From CAZSVI01 sp964610205 (GTDB lineage: Bacteria; Bacillota; Clostridia; DSM-8532), in the NCBI GenBank assembly GCA_964610205.1, contig CAZSVI010000063.1:1-21537 (forward strand): 21,537 nt of DNA, written 5' to 3'. Both the position numbers and the translations under genes were made by a program. Of the stretch, positions 1-7,188 are shown piece after piece (the stretch's first letter is position 1; each line of letters begins with the position of its first letter). The notes under the pieces are model-generated. The model made no database searches. It saw nothing but the letters and a program-made list of their open reading frames with translations, and was not told where the DNA came from.

Positions 1-1113
1 CTCGAACAGTTCAGCCAAGCCGCGCATTTGCTGAACGGCTATCAGTGGGCGTACACTCCTCATATCGGACGGTCTGAGCTTTGGAAAACATCAGGTCACT
101 TGGAAAACTACAAGGATTCCATGTACAATCCCATCGACATCGAGGGCGAGGAATACTATCTGAAACCCATGAACTGCCCGTTCCACTTCATCATCTACAA
201 TAGTGAGACGCGCTCGTACCGTGACCTACCGATGCGTATGGCGGAGTTCGGCACAGTGTACAGGTACGAGTTATCCGGCGCTCTGCATGGACTGACAAGG
301 GTGCGTGGATTCACGCAGGACGATGCTCACATCATATGCACCCCGGAGCAAGTGGAAAGCGAGGTCGCCTTCGCACTCAAATTCTCGCTGTATATCTTGC
401 GTTCGTTCGGATTGAGCGAGTTCAAGCCTTATGTTTCCACAAAACCTAAAACAAAATCAATCGGCTCGAACGACGAGTGGGATATGGCGACTGAAGTATT
501 GAAAAAGGCGGTGGCCGCCGCAGGGCTTGAATATGAGAACGACGAGGGCGGTGGCGCGTTCTACGGCCCCAAAATCGACCTGAAGCTGTACGATTCCCTC
601 GGACGCGAATGGCAATGCAGTACAATCCAATTCGATTTCAATCTTCCCAAACGCTTCAAGATGAAATATGTTGGGGCCGACGGAAAAAACCACACGCCGT
701 ATATCGTCCATCGGGCGCTGTTCGGAAGCATTGAGCGGTTCTTTGCCCTGCTGATAGAGCATTACAAGGGCGATTTCCCGTTGTGGTTTGCGCCGGTGCA
801 GTTCGCTATCGTCCCAATTAAGCCGTCCCACAGCGAATATTGTAAACGCTTGGAGATAGACCTGAAAAAGAAGGGGCTGCGGGTCGAAGCGGACTACACC
901 GAAATCCATATGCGCGAGAAAATCAAACGCTATGAAACGCAGAAGATACCTTATATGTTTGTGGTCGGCGACAAGGACATTGAACAAAACGGATTTTCAG
1001 TGAGAAGCCGCAAGCATGGGAATCTCGGCTTGATGAACCTCGATTTGCTGACAGAGCATATCAAGGACGATCTCGCACAAGGCAAGCCGAAGTATATACT
1101 GGAGGAGGCGTGA
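1..1113 (+). CDS. thrS: Threonyl-tRNA synthetase, C-terminal part (5' end outside window)
   Basis: Class II aminoacyl-tRNA synthetase that charges tRNA-Thr in the cytoplasm. The frame is open from base 1, so the gene starts upstream and only the catalytic core and anticodon-binding domain are seen. Visible landmarks are TSGHLENYKDSMY, the zinc-ligand cysteine in MKPMNCPFH, motif 2 (RYELSGALHGLTRVRG) running into FTQDDAH with the second zinc ligand, and motif 3 (HRALFGSIERF) with the third. The C-terminal domain has KIPYMFVVGDKD and SVRSRKHG. The usual DxRxEK segment of that domain reads DYTEIH here, so the protein is a divergent form, perhaps a second or resistance-type copy; that is inference. 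Base composition is richer in G+C than the following genes (37 of 60 bases at 541-600). The GNAT gene starts 3 nt after the stop and takes its ribosome binding site from this gene's last codons. Confidence 0.93.
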   Translation, partial: LEQFSQAAHLLNGYQWAYTPHIGRSELWKTSGHLENYKDSMYNPIDIEGEEYYLKPMNCPFHFIIYNSETRSYRDLPMRMAEFGTVYRYELSGALHGLTRVRGFTQDDAHIICTPEQVESEVAFALKFSLYILRSFGLSEFKPYVSTKPKTKSIGSNDEWDMATEVLKKAVAAAGLEYENDEGGGAFYGPKIDLKLYDSLGREWQCSTIQFDFNLPKRFKMKYVGADGKNHTPYIVHRALFGSIERFFALLIEHYKGDFPLWFAPVQFAIVPIKPSHSEYCKRLEIDLKKKGLRVEADYTEIHMREKIKRYETQKIPYMFVVGDKDIEQNGFSVRSRKHGNLGLMNLDLLTEHIKDDLAQGKPKYILEEA

Positions 1114-1116
1114 AAA

Positions 1117-1635
1117 ATGATAAAGCAACTCGATTCGTCGGATTTTCCCTTCGCCGCGGAGGTGATACGCACGAGCTTTGCTACGATAGCGACAGACTTT
1201 GATTTGACCCCGCAAAACTGCCCGACGCATACGAGCTTTACCACGACAGCTGAACGGCTGCAAAACCAGCATAACTGGGGTTGGCTGATGTATGGTCTGT
1301 ATGACGGGAAGCGGCTCGTCGGATTCTCCTCGCTGTCAAAGGATGCGGACAGCGCGTATGAGCTCCACAATCTCGCCGTTCTGCCCGAGCACCGGCACAA
1401 AGGTTACGGCAAGCTGCTTCTTGACTTCTGTAAAGCTAAAGTAAAAGAACTGGGCGGCGGTAAAATAAATCTCAGTATCATCGATGAAAATGCTGTCCTT
1501 AAAAACTGGTATGCCACGAATGGCTTTATTCACAGCGGCACGAAACTGTTTGAGCAATTTCCGTTTACTGTCGGATTTATGGAATGGGAGGTATCATCAT
1601 GGGACTTAAAGTATGATAGTAAACCGCAAAGCTGA
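1117..1635 (+). CDS. GNAT-family N-acetyltransferase
   Basis: Probable acetyl-CoA-dependent N-acetyltransferase of 172 residues, close to the usual single-domain GNAT length. Motif A is clear at residues 86-105: a beta strand (LHNLAVLP) followed by the acetyl-CoA pyrophosphate loop HRHKGYGK (R/Q-x-x-G-x-G/A type). The later NWYATNGF is the usual GNAT motif B region. The substrate cannot be read from the sequence. The ATG lies 3 nt after the thrS stop and uses GGAGG inside the end of thrS, so the two are co-transcribed and probably coupled. The last 12 or so residues (after FMEWEV) look unlike a GNAT end and overlap, in another frame, a ribosome binding site and start codon of a lost third gene. 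The native end may therefore have been altered when the cassette was cut. It shares the G+C-rich composition of thrS. Confidence 0.85.
   Translation: MIKQLDSSDFPFAAEVIRTSFATIATDFDLTPQNCPTHTSFTTTAERLQNQHNWGWLMYGLYDGKRLVGFSSLSKDADSAYELHNLAVLPEHRHKGYGKLLLDFCKAKVKELGGGKINLSIIDENAVLKNWYATNGFIHSGTKLFEQFPFTVGFMEWEVSSWDLKYDSKPQS
1586..1616 (+). pseudogene. Truncated start of a third cassette gene
   Basis: A good Shine-Dalgarno (GGGAGG, 1586-1591) stands 7 nt before an ATG at 1599. The frame reads M-G-L-K-V and then stops at 1614-1616. The position, just inside the end of the GNAT gene, is where the next gene of a tightly packed operon would begin. I read it as the surviving 5' tip of a third gene whose body was lost. 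A chance ribosome-binding-site-like string is possible. Confidence 0.35.
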
Positions 1636-1649
1636 AAAGCCTTGCGGTT
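1622..1649. terminator. Hairpin between GNAT gene and tRNA-Ala
   Basis: Perfect 8-bp inverted repeat AACCGCAA / TTGCGGTT enclosing 12 nt, with extra GC pairing possible inside. It overlaps the GNAT stop and lies between convergent genes, 12 nt from the tRNA 3' end, so it could end transcription from both sides. Neither side has a strong T-run (plus side ACTGTGTTTCTT), so efficiency is doubtful. Confidence 0.45.
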
Positions 1650-1660
1650 ACTGTGTTTCT

Positions 1661-1736
1661 TGGTGGAGCTAAAGAGATTCGAACTCTCGACTTCCACAAT
1701 GCCATTGTGGCACTCTCCCAGCTGAGTTATAGCCCC
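1661..1736 (-). tRNA. tRNA-Ala (anticodon GGC), CCA encoded
   Basis: The minus strand folds into a full cloverleaf. The acceptor stem is GGGGCTA with TAGCTCC, including a G3-U70 wobble, the classic alanine identity element. The D stem is ACTC/GAGT with AGCTGGGA in the loop. The anticodon stem is CCACA/TGTGG around ATGGCAT, anticodon GGC. The variable region is AAGTC and the T arm is GAGAG-TTCGAAT-CTCTT. Discriminator A73 is followed by a genome-encoded CCA (1661-1663). The acquired-looking block ends beside this 3' end. Confidence 0.97.
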
Positions 1737-1957
1737 AGATATTCCCATTTTCATTTGTCCTAAAACTCTGTATGCGCTGCAATCAACGCTTTTTGCGATT
1801 TTACCATAAATGCCAGTCACTCGGGGTACAGGCTTGTGTGTTTGTGCTGCCAACTGTGCCAATGCCCCTTGTTATTATTGTGCTCTAATGTCTTTCCTCG
1901 AGGTGGGATACCAGACCTCCTGGTTTTACAAACTGCATTAACCTCTGATTTGTAACA
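1737..1957 (-). ncRNA. Unassigned 220-nt transcribed segment ahead of tRNA-Ala
   Basis: From the inferred start of the promoter at 1964-1992 to the tRNA 5' end there is no credible coding frame. Local pairing is visible: on the minus strand ACCAG-GAGGT-CTGGT, a GGGG...CCCC pairing that brackets about 40 nt, and CGC-AAAAA-GCG. It could be a small structured RNA or simply a long pre-tRNA leader. I do not recognise a known RNA family, and it does not match what I know of 6S, SRP, T-box or raiA motifs. Confidence 0.25.
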
Positions 1958-1963
1958 AAACAT

Positions 1964-1992
1964 ATTATACACAGAATCACTCTGCTTTGCAA
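1964..1992 (-). promoter_or_regulatory. Sigma-A promoter reading toward tRNA-Ala
   Basis: On the minus strand, TTGCAA (1987-1992) is separated by exactly 17 nt from a perfect TATAAT (1964-1969). Transcription would start near 1957 and run through the unassigned segment into tRNA-Ala. No comparable promoter lies immediately upstream of the tRNA. Confidence 0.65.
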
Positions 1993-2023
1993 GAGCTTAC
2001 TGAAAAATAGAGGCAGCACAGGA

Positions 2024-2057
2024 TAATTTTAATTTTTTCCATTGAAAATTAGAATTA
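2024..2057. repeat. AT-rich 13-bp hairpin in the tRNA-speD intergenic region
   Basis: TAATTTTAATTTT (2024-2036) pairs with AAAATTAGAATTA (2045-2057) with one G-U wobble and an 8-nt loop. No T-run follows on either side, so it is not a typical terminator. It sits between the back-to-back promoters for tRNA-Ala and speD; function unknown. Apart from this and the two promoters I see nothing else in 1993-2163. Confidence 0.4.
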
Positions 2058-2179
2058 CAGAGCAGAAGAGCAATATGCTGACCAATTGTGTATTCCTTTG
2101 GACATGCTTGTATTACGTCTGAATTGTAAACTTATGCTCAAGATTACGGGATAAGGACGGGATATGACAAATAAAATGC

Positions 2180-2207
2180 TTGCTTTCAGTTGTATTTATG
2201 TTATAAT
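2180..2207 (+). promoter_or_regulatory. Candidate sigma-A promoter for speD
   Basis: TTGCTT (2180-2185), 16-nt spacer, perfect TATAAT (2202-2207); a second TATAAT lies at 2223-2228 without a good -35. Both sit downstream of an in-frame ATG at 2164 and upstream of the GTG at 2320. They therefore favour the GTG as the speD start, with a leader of about 100 nt. Confidence 0.5.
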
Positions 2208-2319
2208 TGTTTTTGCTTTTTGTATAATAAAGCATGTAAGCAAGCTCACCAAAACCCATAAATTGAAGGGTTCGGCGGTGAATGTATTAGGAAAATTTTT
2301 CGTGAAGGAGTGGGGAGGC

Positions 2320-3123
2320 GTGATATCTAATTCGCAAAAAATAAAATTATATGGGTTTAATAACCTAACCAAATCATTAAGCTTCAATATTTATGACATT
2401 TGCTATGCAAAGACACCCGAAGATAAAAAAAAATATATTGAATACATTGACGAACAGTATAATTCGTCAAGGCTTACCGAAATCCTTTCCAATGTAACGG
2501 AAATCATCGGCGCAAAAGTCCTGAGTATAGCAAAACAGGATTACGACCCCCAGGGGGCCAGCGTTACAATAATGATCTCCGAGGAGGATGTTCCTGTTGA
2601 ATTTTTGGATATTTCCTGCAACAGAGGAATTATTCCTTATAAGGAATCGGTAGTATGCCATCTTGACAAAAGCCATGTGACCGTACACACTTATCCTGAA
2701 AGCCATCCGGAAGAAGCTATTTCCACCTTCCGTGTGGATATTGATGTATCTACATGCGGACATATTTCACCATTAAATGCGCTGGAATTTCTAATCGGAA
2801 GCTTTGATTCGGATATTATCAACCTGGATTACCGGGTTCGAGGCTTCACGAGGGATGAGGACGGGCGGAAGCATTTTATAGATCATTATATTAATTCCAT
2901 TCAGAATTATATTCCGAAAAGTGTTATTGACCGCTATAACCTGATTGACGTAAATGTATATCAGGAGAATATTTTTCATACCAAAATGCTGCTAAAGGAG
3001 ATTCATCTGGACAACTATCTTTTCAACCTGCATGAGAAAGATCTGGATGAGGCGCAAAGGGATACAATCCGGGATACGCTTATGAAGGAAATGCATGAAA
3101 TTTTCTACGGAAAAAACTTTTAA
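2320..3123 (+). CDS. speD: S-adenosylmethionine decarboxylase proenzyme
   Basis: Decarboxylates S-adenosylmethionine to give the aminopropyl donor for spermidine synthesis. This is the Escherichia coli-type proenzyme: it self-cleaves at a Lys-Ser bond and the serine becomes the pyruvoyl cofactor. With the GTG start the protein has 267 residues (264 in E. coli). It shows GFNNLTKSLSFNIYDICYAK at 12-31, the cleavage site HLDKSHVTVHTYPESHP with K117/S118, the catalytic cysteine in DVSTCG (C146), then DYRVRGFTRD and DVNVYQENIFHTKMLLKE. The GTG has AAGGAG 9 nt upstream. The frame stays open to an ATG at 2164 with its own AAGGA; that start would add 52 residues including a hydrophobic stretch (CIYVIIVFAFCII). 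Family length and internal promoters favour GTG. It is followed by speA and speE. Confidence 0.93.
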   Translation: MISNSQKIKLYGFNNLTKSLSFNIYDICYAKTPEDKKKYIEYIDEQYNSSRLTEILSNVTEIIGAKVLSIAKQDYDPQGASVTIMISEEDVPVEFLDISCNRGIIPYKESVVCHLDKSHVTVHTYPESHPEEAISTFRVDIDVSTCGHISPLNALEFLIGSFDSDIINLDYRVRGFTRDEDGRKHFIDHYINSIQNYIPKSVIDRYNLIDVNVYQENIFHTKMLLKEIHLDNYLFNLHEKDLDEAQRDTIRDTLMKEMHEIFYGKNF

Positions 3124-3162
3124 ACCATCGGCCATATTCCTTAAAATCTTAAATTTACAGAC

Positions 3163-3189
3163 TGCCGGGTTTCTTTATGCAATCCGGCA
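3163..3189 (+). promoter_or_regulatory. Hairpin in the speD-speA gap
   Basis: TGCCGGGTT (3163-3171) pairs with AATCCGGCA (3181-3189), nine pairs with one G-U, around a 9-nt loop. No T-run follows; the speA ribosome binding site (GGTGA, 3196-3200) comes 6 nt later. More likely an mRNA processing or translation-control element than a terminator. Confidence 0.4.
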
Positions 3190-3206
3190 AAGGCGGGTGA
3201 AAAAAT

Positions 3207-4655
3207 ATGTCCGGGCAAAACAAGACTCCTTTGTTTAACGCTTTAAAAGAATACAAGGAGCGCAATGTGATACCCTTTGATGTACCGGGTCACAAACACG
3301 GAAACGGTATTCCTGAATTACGTGATTTTTTGGGAACCAATACACTGCAAATTGATGTTAATTCAATGAAGCCTTTAGACAACATCGGAAATCCCACCGG
3401 GGTAATCCGTGAAGCCGAGGAATTACTGGCTGAAGCTTATGATGCCGATGCTGCCTTTTTTCTTGTAAACGGAACAACATTCGGTGTTCAGGCAATGATC
3501 ATGGCAGCCTGCCATCCCGGAGACAAAATTATTCTGCCCCGGAATGTCCATGAATCCGCAATCCATGCACTGATACTCAGTGGAGCAATCCCGGTTTATA
3601 TGCAGCCTGAAATCCATCCTCATTTAGGTATTGCAGGCGGTATTCCGTATGAAACCTTTGAACAGACAATTAAGGAACATCCGGACGCAAAATCGGTTTT
3701 TCTCATTAACCCTACTTATTATGGAATTACATCAGATCTTTCAAGAATAATAGAACTGTCTCACAAATACAATATGACAGTTTTAGCAGACGAGGCACAT
3801 GGCGCCCATTTTCATTTTCATGACAGTCTTCCGCCATCAGCAATACCGCTTGGAGCGGATATGTCCGCCGTAAGCCTTCATAAAACAGGCGGAGCCCTCA
3901 CACAAAGTTCGGCTCTGCTTTTAAATGAACGGTATTACAACCGTGAATATATTAAAACCATTTTAAACCTTACCCAAACCACAAGTGCTTCTTACCTTCT
4001 CATGGCAAGCCTTGATATCGCTCGCAAGATGCTGGCTACCGAAGGAAACAGGATTCTTTCCGGCATACTTGAGCTTGCCCGGAACACAAGGCTGGAATTG
4101 AATAAAATAGATGGTCTTTATTCTTTTGGCACTGAGATTGTTAACGGCAGGGGGATCTTCGGGTTTGACGAAACTAAGCTCGGAATATGTATTAAAGGTC
4201 TAGGGCTTACAGGCCATCAGGTATATGACATTTTACGGGATCATTACAACATTCAGATTGAGTTTGGTGATGTAAACAACATCCTGGCAGTTCTAAGCGT
4301 TGGTGATACAAAAGAAAATGTCTGTGCGTTGATTGATGCCTTCAGGGATATTTCCTTGAAGTATGCCAAAGGTAAAAGTGTTGATATCAACATAAACCTC
4401 ACCAACCCGGAAATTATCGTATCCCCCCGTGATGCTTTTTACTCAAGAAAGAAACGAATCCCTCTATTGGAATCCGAAGGAGAAATCAGCGGAGAATCCA
4501 TTATGGCATATCCGCCCGGCATTCCTATTGTTTCTCCGGGTGAACGAATTGATAAAAATATAATTGAGCACATACTCTTTTTAAAACGTCAGCATACGGT
4601 AATTACAGGAGTTGAGGACGCGCAGGCCAATACAATTAATGTGTTGGGGTATTGA
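3207..4655 (+). CDS. speA: Orn/Lys/Arg decarboxylase, probably arginine decarboxylase
   Basis: PLP-dependent fold-type I decarboxylase of the Bacillus SpeA group, 482 residues, the normal length for this short form. Substrate is most likely arginine, giving agmatine; lysine or ornithine cannot be excluded from sequence. Landmarks are the N-terminal VPGHKHGNG, a cofactor phosphate loop VNGTTFG (88-94), DEAHGAH (195-201) whose Asp contacts the pyridine nitrogen and His stacks on the ring, and SLHKTGGALTQSS with K226 as the Schiff-base lysine. The ATG is preceded at 6 nt by GGTGA, complementary to the 16S 3' end. It lies between speD and speE, which points to spermidine synthesis. No agmatinase or agmatine deiminase gene is in the window. 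Confidence 0.9.
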   Translation: MSGQNKTPLFNALKEYKERNVIPFDVPGHKHGNGIPELRDFLGTNTLQIDVNSMKPLDNIGNPTGVIREAEELLAEAYDADAAFFLVNGTTFGVQAMIMAACHPGDKIILPRNVHESAIHALILSGAIPVYMQPEIHPHLGIAGGIPYETFEQTIKEHPDAKSVFLINPTYYGITSDLSRIIELSHKYNMTVLADEAHGAHFHFHDSLPPSAIPLGADMSAVSLHKTGGALTQSSALLLNERYYNREYIKTILNLTQTTSASYLLMASLDIARKMLATEGNRILSGILELARNTRLELNKIDGLYSFGTEIVNGRGIFGFDETKLGICIKGLGLTGHQVYDILRDHYNIQIEFGDVNNILAVLSVGDTKENVCALIDAFRDISLKYAKGKSVDININLTNPEIIVSPRDAFYSRKKRIPLLESEGEISGESIMAYPPGIPIVSPGERIDKNIIEHILFLKRQHTVITGVEDAQANTINVLGY

Positions 4656-4707
4656 AAAAGATACTGGGTAATTTGATAAAACGAATAGTAATTGTAAGGA
4701 ATTAGGG

Positions 4708-4738
4708 TTGACAGGGTACTGGTAGTTTTTGATAGAAT
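4708..4738 (+). promoter_or_regulatory. Candidate promoter for speE
   Basis: A perfect TTGACA at 4708-4713 is followed by TAGAAT at 4733-4738 with a long 19-nt spacer, or by GATAGA at 17 nt. It lies in the 149-nt gap after speA, so speE may be transcribed independently as well as by read-through. Confidence 0.4.
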
Positions 4739-4804
4739 GATTTACGAGAAGAAATAAAAGCCCTGTATTGGATAATGAAATATATTCTACCGGAGGGATT
4801 AATT

Positions 4805-5668
4805 TTGGAATTATGGTACACCGAAAAGCATACAGAAAATGTGCATTTTTCTATCAAGGTAAAAAAACACTTATATTCACGGCAAAGCCCCTTTCAGCAG
4901 ATTGATTTTTTTCATTCGGAGGAATTTGGTACTTTCTTCACGCTGGATGGCCTTATCATGGTGACAGAAAAAGATGAATTCATCTACCATGATATGATCA
5001 CCCATGTACCTATGGCTGTCCGGCCTGACGCAAAGAATGTGCTGATTATAGGCGGCGGAGACGGCGGTACGGCAAGGGAACTGACCCGTTATACCTCCCT
5101 TGAAACCATTGATATGGTTGAGATTGATGAAATGGTTGTGAGAGCATGCCAAAAACACCTTCCCCTGACAGCTTCCAAACTGAATGAGGATAAACGTATT
5201 TCACTTTACTTTGAAGATGGTATTGCCTTTATTAAAAATACTGAAAAAAAATACGATCTTATCCTTGTTGATTCCACTGATCCTATAGGTCCCGGCGAGG
5301 GTCTGTTCACCTTTGATTTTTACAGGGACTGCTTTAATCATCTTAACCAAAACGGTATTTTGATCAACCAGCATGAGAGCCCATATTATAAGAGGGATGC
5401 CCTTGCCATGCAAAAGGCGCATCATAAAATGGAGGAGATCTTCCCCATCAGCCTTGTGTATCAGTTTCACATCCCAACATATCCTTCCGGGCACTGGTTA
5501 TTCGGTTTTGCCTCAAAAACTCTGCATCCTGTCCTTAACGCACGGTTTGATGAATGGAAACAGTTCGGACTGAAAACAAGGTATTATAATACAGAGCTCC
5601 ATGCAGGATGTTTTGCCTTGCCCACTTATGTTAACGCGCTTCTTAACGAAGATATCATGCTTATATGA
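4805..5668 (+). CDS. speE: Spermidine synthase (polyamine aminopropyltransferase)
   Basis: Transfers the aminopropyl group from decarboxylated AdoMet to putrescine (or agmatine) in the cytoplasm. From the TTG at 4805 the protein begins MELWYTEKHTENVHFSIKVK, the standard SpeE opening, and has 287 residues. GGAGGG sits 7 nt before this TTG; an in-frame ATG at 4775 lacks such a site and would add 10 atypical residues. Landmarks are DEFIYHDM (57-64), the AdoMet loop GGGDGGTARE (83-92), VEIDEMVVRACQKHLP (105-120), and the catalytic region DSTDPIGPGEGLF with D156. It is the last gene of the spe group and converges on uxaC with a 77-nt gap containing only a 12-bp palindrome (ATGATATATCAT, 5695-5706). 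Confidence 0.95.
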   Translation: MELWYTEKHTENVHFSIKVKKHLYSRQSPFQQIDFFHSEEFGTFFTLDGLIMVTEKDEFIYHDMITHVPMAVRPDAKNVLIIGGGDGGTARELTRYTSLETIDMVEIDEMVVRACQKHLPLTASKLNEDKRISLYFEDGIAFIKNTEKKYDLILVDSTDPIGPGEGLFTFDFYRDCFNHLNQNGILINQHESPYYKRDALAMQKAHHKMEEIFPISLVYQFHIPTYPSGHWLFGFASKTLHPVLNARFDEWKQFGLKTRYYNTELHAGCFALPTYVNALLNEDIMLI

Positions 5669-5745
5669 ACAGCTTGAATTCCATGATAGTTCCTATGATA
5701 TATCATTTTGACGAGGAACCAATATATCCCCCACCGTTACATCCA

Positions 5746-7146
5746 TTACATACCAAAATAGTTTTTCGCGTTGAAATAGCTGATCTCGCAAACCATCGCG
5801 CCAAGCATTTTCATGTCTGCGGGTACTTCACCGTCTTCCACCCAGCGGCCAATTATATTGCACAGTATACGGCGGAAATACTCATGCCGTGTATATGACA
5901 GGAAGCTCCTTGAATCGGTCAGCATACCTACAAACCTTCTGAGTAATCCATGATTGGCAAGGGTTATCATCTGTTTTTCCATACCATTCTTTTGATCATT
6001 AAACCACCATCCTGAGCCAAATTGAATCTTTCCAGGAACCACACTCCCCTGAAAACATCCCATTATTGTTGTCAGTACCTCATTATCACACGAATTAAGA
6101 CAGTACAGAATTGTTTTTGGCAGTTCATCGGACAAGTCCAGCGCATCTAAAAATGAAGCAAGAGCTTTAGCCTGACGGCCATCACCAGCGGCGTCATATC
6201 CGGTATCCGGCCCAAGCAGCCCGAACATCCTTGTATTATTATTCCGTATTGTCCCCATATGAAGCTGCATGGTCCATCCCATTCTTGCGTATTCGCGCCC
6301 TAAAAACAGCAGCATATGTGTTTTGTACTGCTCAACTTCCTTTTGCGACAGAAGTTCCTTACTTAATCCTTTTTGAAAAATTTCTTCAACCTCCGCATCC
6401 GATGCCTCGGTATAAACTGCATATTCGAGAGCATGATCGGACAACCGGCATCCATTTTCATGGAAAAAACTTAACCGGCTTTTTAATACTTCCTTCAAAT
6501 CTGAAATTCCGGAAACCGTTTTCTTCGATACCTTTTCCAGCGTCCCTATATACTCCATGAAGCCTTCGAGATTAATATTCAACGCCTTATCCGGCCTGAA
6601 TGCCGGTAGAACCTTAACCGGAAATGTTTCATCCTCTCTGATTGTTCTGTGGTACAAAAGAGAATCCGCCGGGTCATCTGTTGTACATACAGTTTCAACA
6701 TTTGAACGCAGAATCAGGTTCCTGGCCGAAAAATCATCCCCCTGCAGCATTTTGTTGCACTGCTCCCATATCTCTTCAGCGGTATCCGGAGACAGTATAC
6801 TGTCAATTCCAAAGTATCGCCGCAATTCCAGATGCGTCCAGTGATATAACGGGTTCCCAACAAGATATGGCATTGTTTCAGCCCACTTCATAAACTTATC
6901 CTTTTCATCGGAATCTCCTGTGATATACTTTTCATCAATACCGTTACTTCTGATTGCACGCCATTTATAATGATCACCGCCAAGCCATACCTCGGTTATA
7001 TTTTTATACTTCTTGTTTTCGGCAATTTCTTTCGGACTCAGGTGACAGTGGTAATCAATAACAGGCATATCTTTGGCATAGTTATTAAAGAGTGTTTTAG
7101 CAGTTTCATTCCCAAGCATAAAATCTTCATCCATAAATTTCTTCAT
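5746..7146 (-). CDS. uxaC: Uronate (glucuronate) isomerase
   Basis: Converts D-glucuronate to D-fructuronate and D-galacturonate to D-tagaturonate, the first step of the Ashwell uronate pathway. The protein has 466 residues, the usual size for this amidohydrolase-superfamily enzyme. Its opening MKKFMDEDFMLGNETA and the metal-binding DYHCHL (H33, H35) are typical, as are GNPLYHWTHLELRRYFGI and QLHMGTIRNNNTRMFG. The start is fixed by AAGGAGG 9 nt upstream of the ATG. A divergent LacI-type regulator and a cre box just upstream suggest sugar induction plus catabolite repression. Other uronate genes (uxuA, uxaB, kdgK, kdgA) are absent from this window, so the gene stands alone here. Confidence 0.95.
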   Translation of the reverse strand: MKKFMDEDFMLGNETAKTLFNNYAKDMPVIDYHCHLSPKEIAENKKYKNITEVWLGGDHYKWRAIRSNGIDEKYITGDSDEKDKFMKWAETMPYLVGNPLYHWTHLELRRYFGIDSILSPDTAEEIWEQCNKMLQGDDFSARNLILRSNVETVCTTDDPADSLLYHRTIREDETFPVKVLPAFRPDKALNINLEGFMEYIGTLEKVSKKTVSGISDLKEVLKSRLSFFHENGCRLSDHALEYAVYTEASDAEVEEIFQKGLSKELLSQKEVEQYKTHMLLFLGREYARMGWTMQLHMGTIRNNNTRMFGLLGPDTGYDAAGDGRQAKALASFLDALDLSDELPKTILYCLNSCDNEVLTTIMGCFQGSVVPGKIQFGSGWWFNDQKNGMEKQMITLANHGLLRRFVGMLTDSRSFLSYTRHEYFRRILCNIIGRWVEDGEVPADMKMLGAMVCEISYFNAKNYFGM

Positions 7147-7188
7147 CTTAACCGACCTCCTTATTTACATCTGATAATCAATAGTAGT

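Noticed and set aside
457..987. 176-residue minus-strand frame
   Set aside because: Antisense to the conserved thrS coding region.
1530..1862. Minus-strand 110-residue frame covering the tRNA-Ala
   Set aside because: It reads straight through the tRNA gene, and the GAITQLGEC-type peptide is the well-known artefact of translating a tRNA. The part beyond the tRNA has no recognisable protein character.
1828..1864. tRNA-like string (GGGGCATTGGCACAGTTGGCAGC on the minus strand, given here in part)
   Set aside because: It resembles an acceptor and D arm, but the D stem does not pair and there is no T-loop TTCGA or matching 3' acceptor strand.
5669..5745. Rho-independent terminator between speE and uxaC
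   Set aside because: Only a 12-bp AT palindrome and a 5-bp GTTCC/GGAAC repeat with a long loop are present, with no T-run.
5665..5898. Plus-strand 77-residue frame after speE
   Set aside because: It overlaps the 3' end of uxaC in antisense and has no ribosome binding site or family resemblance.
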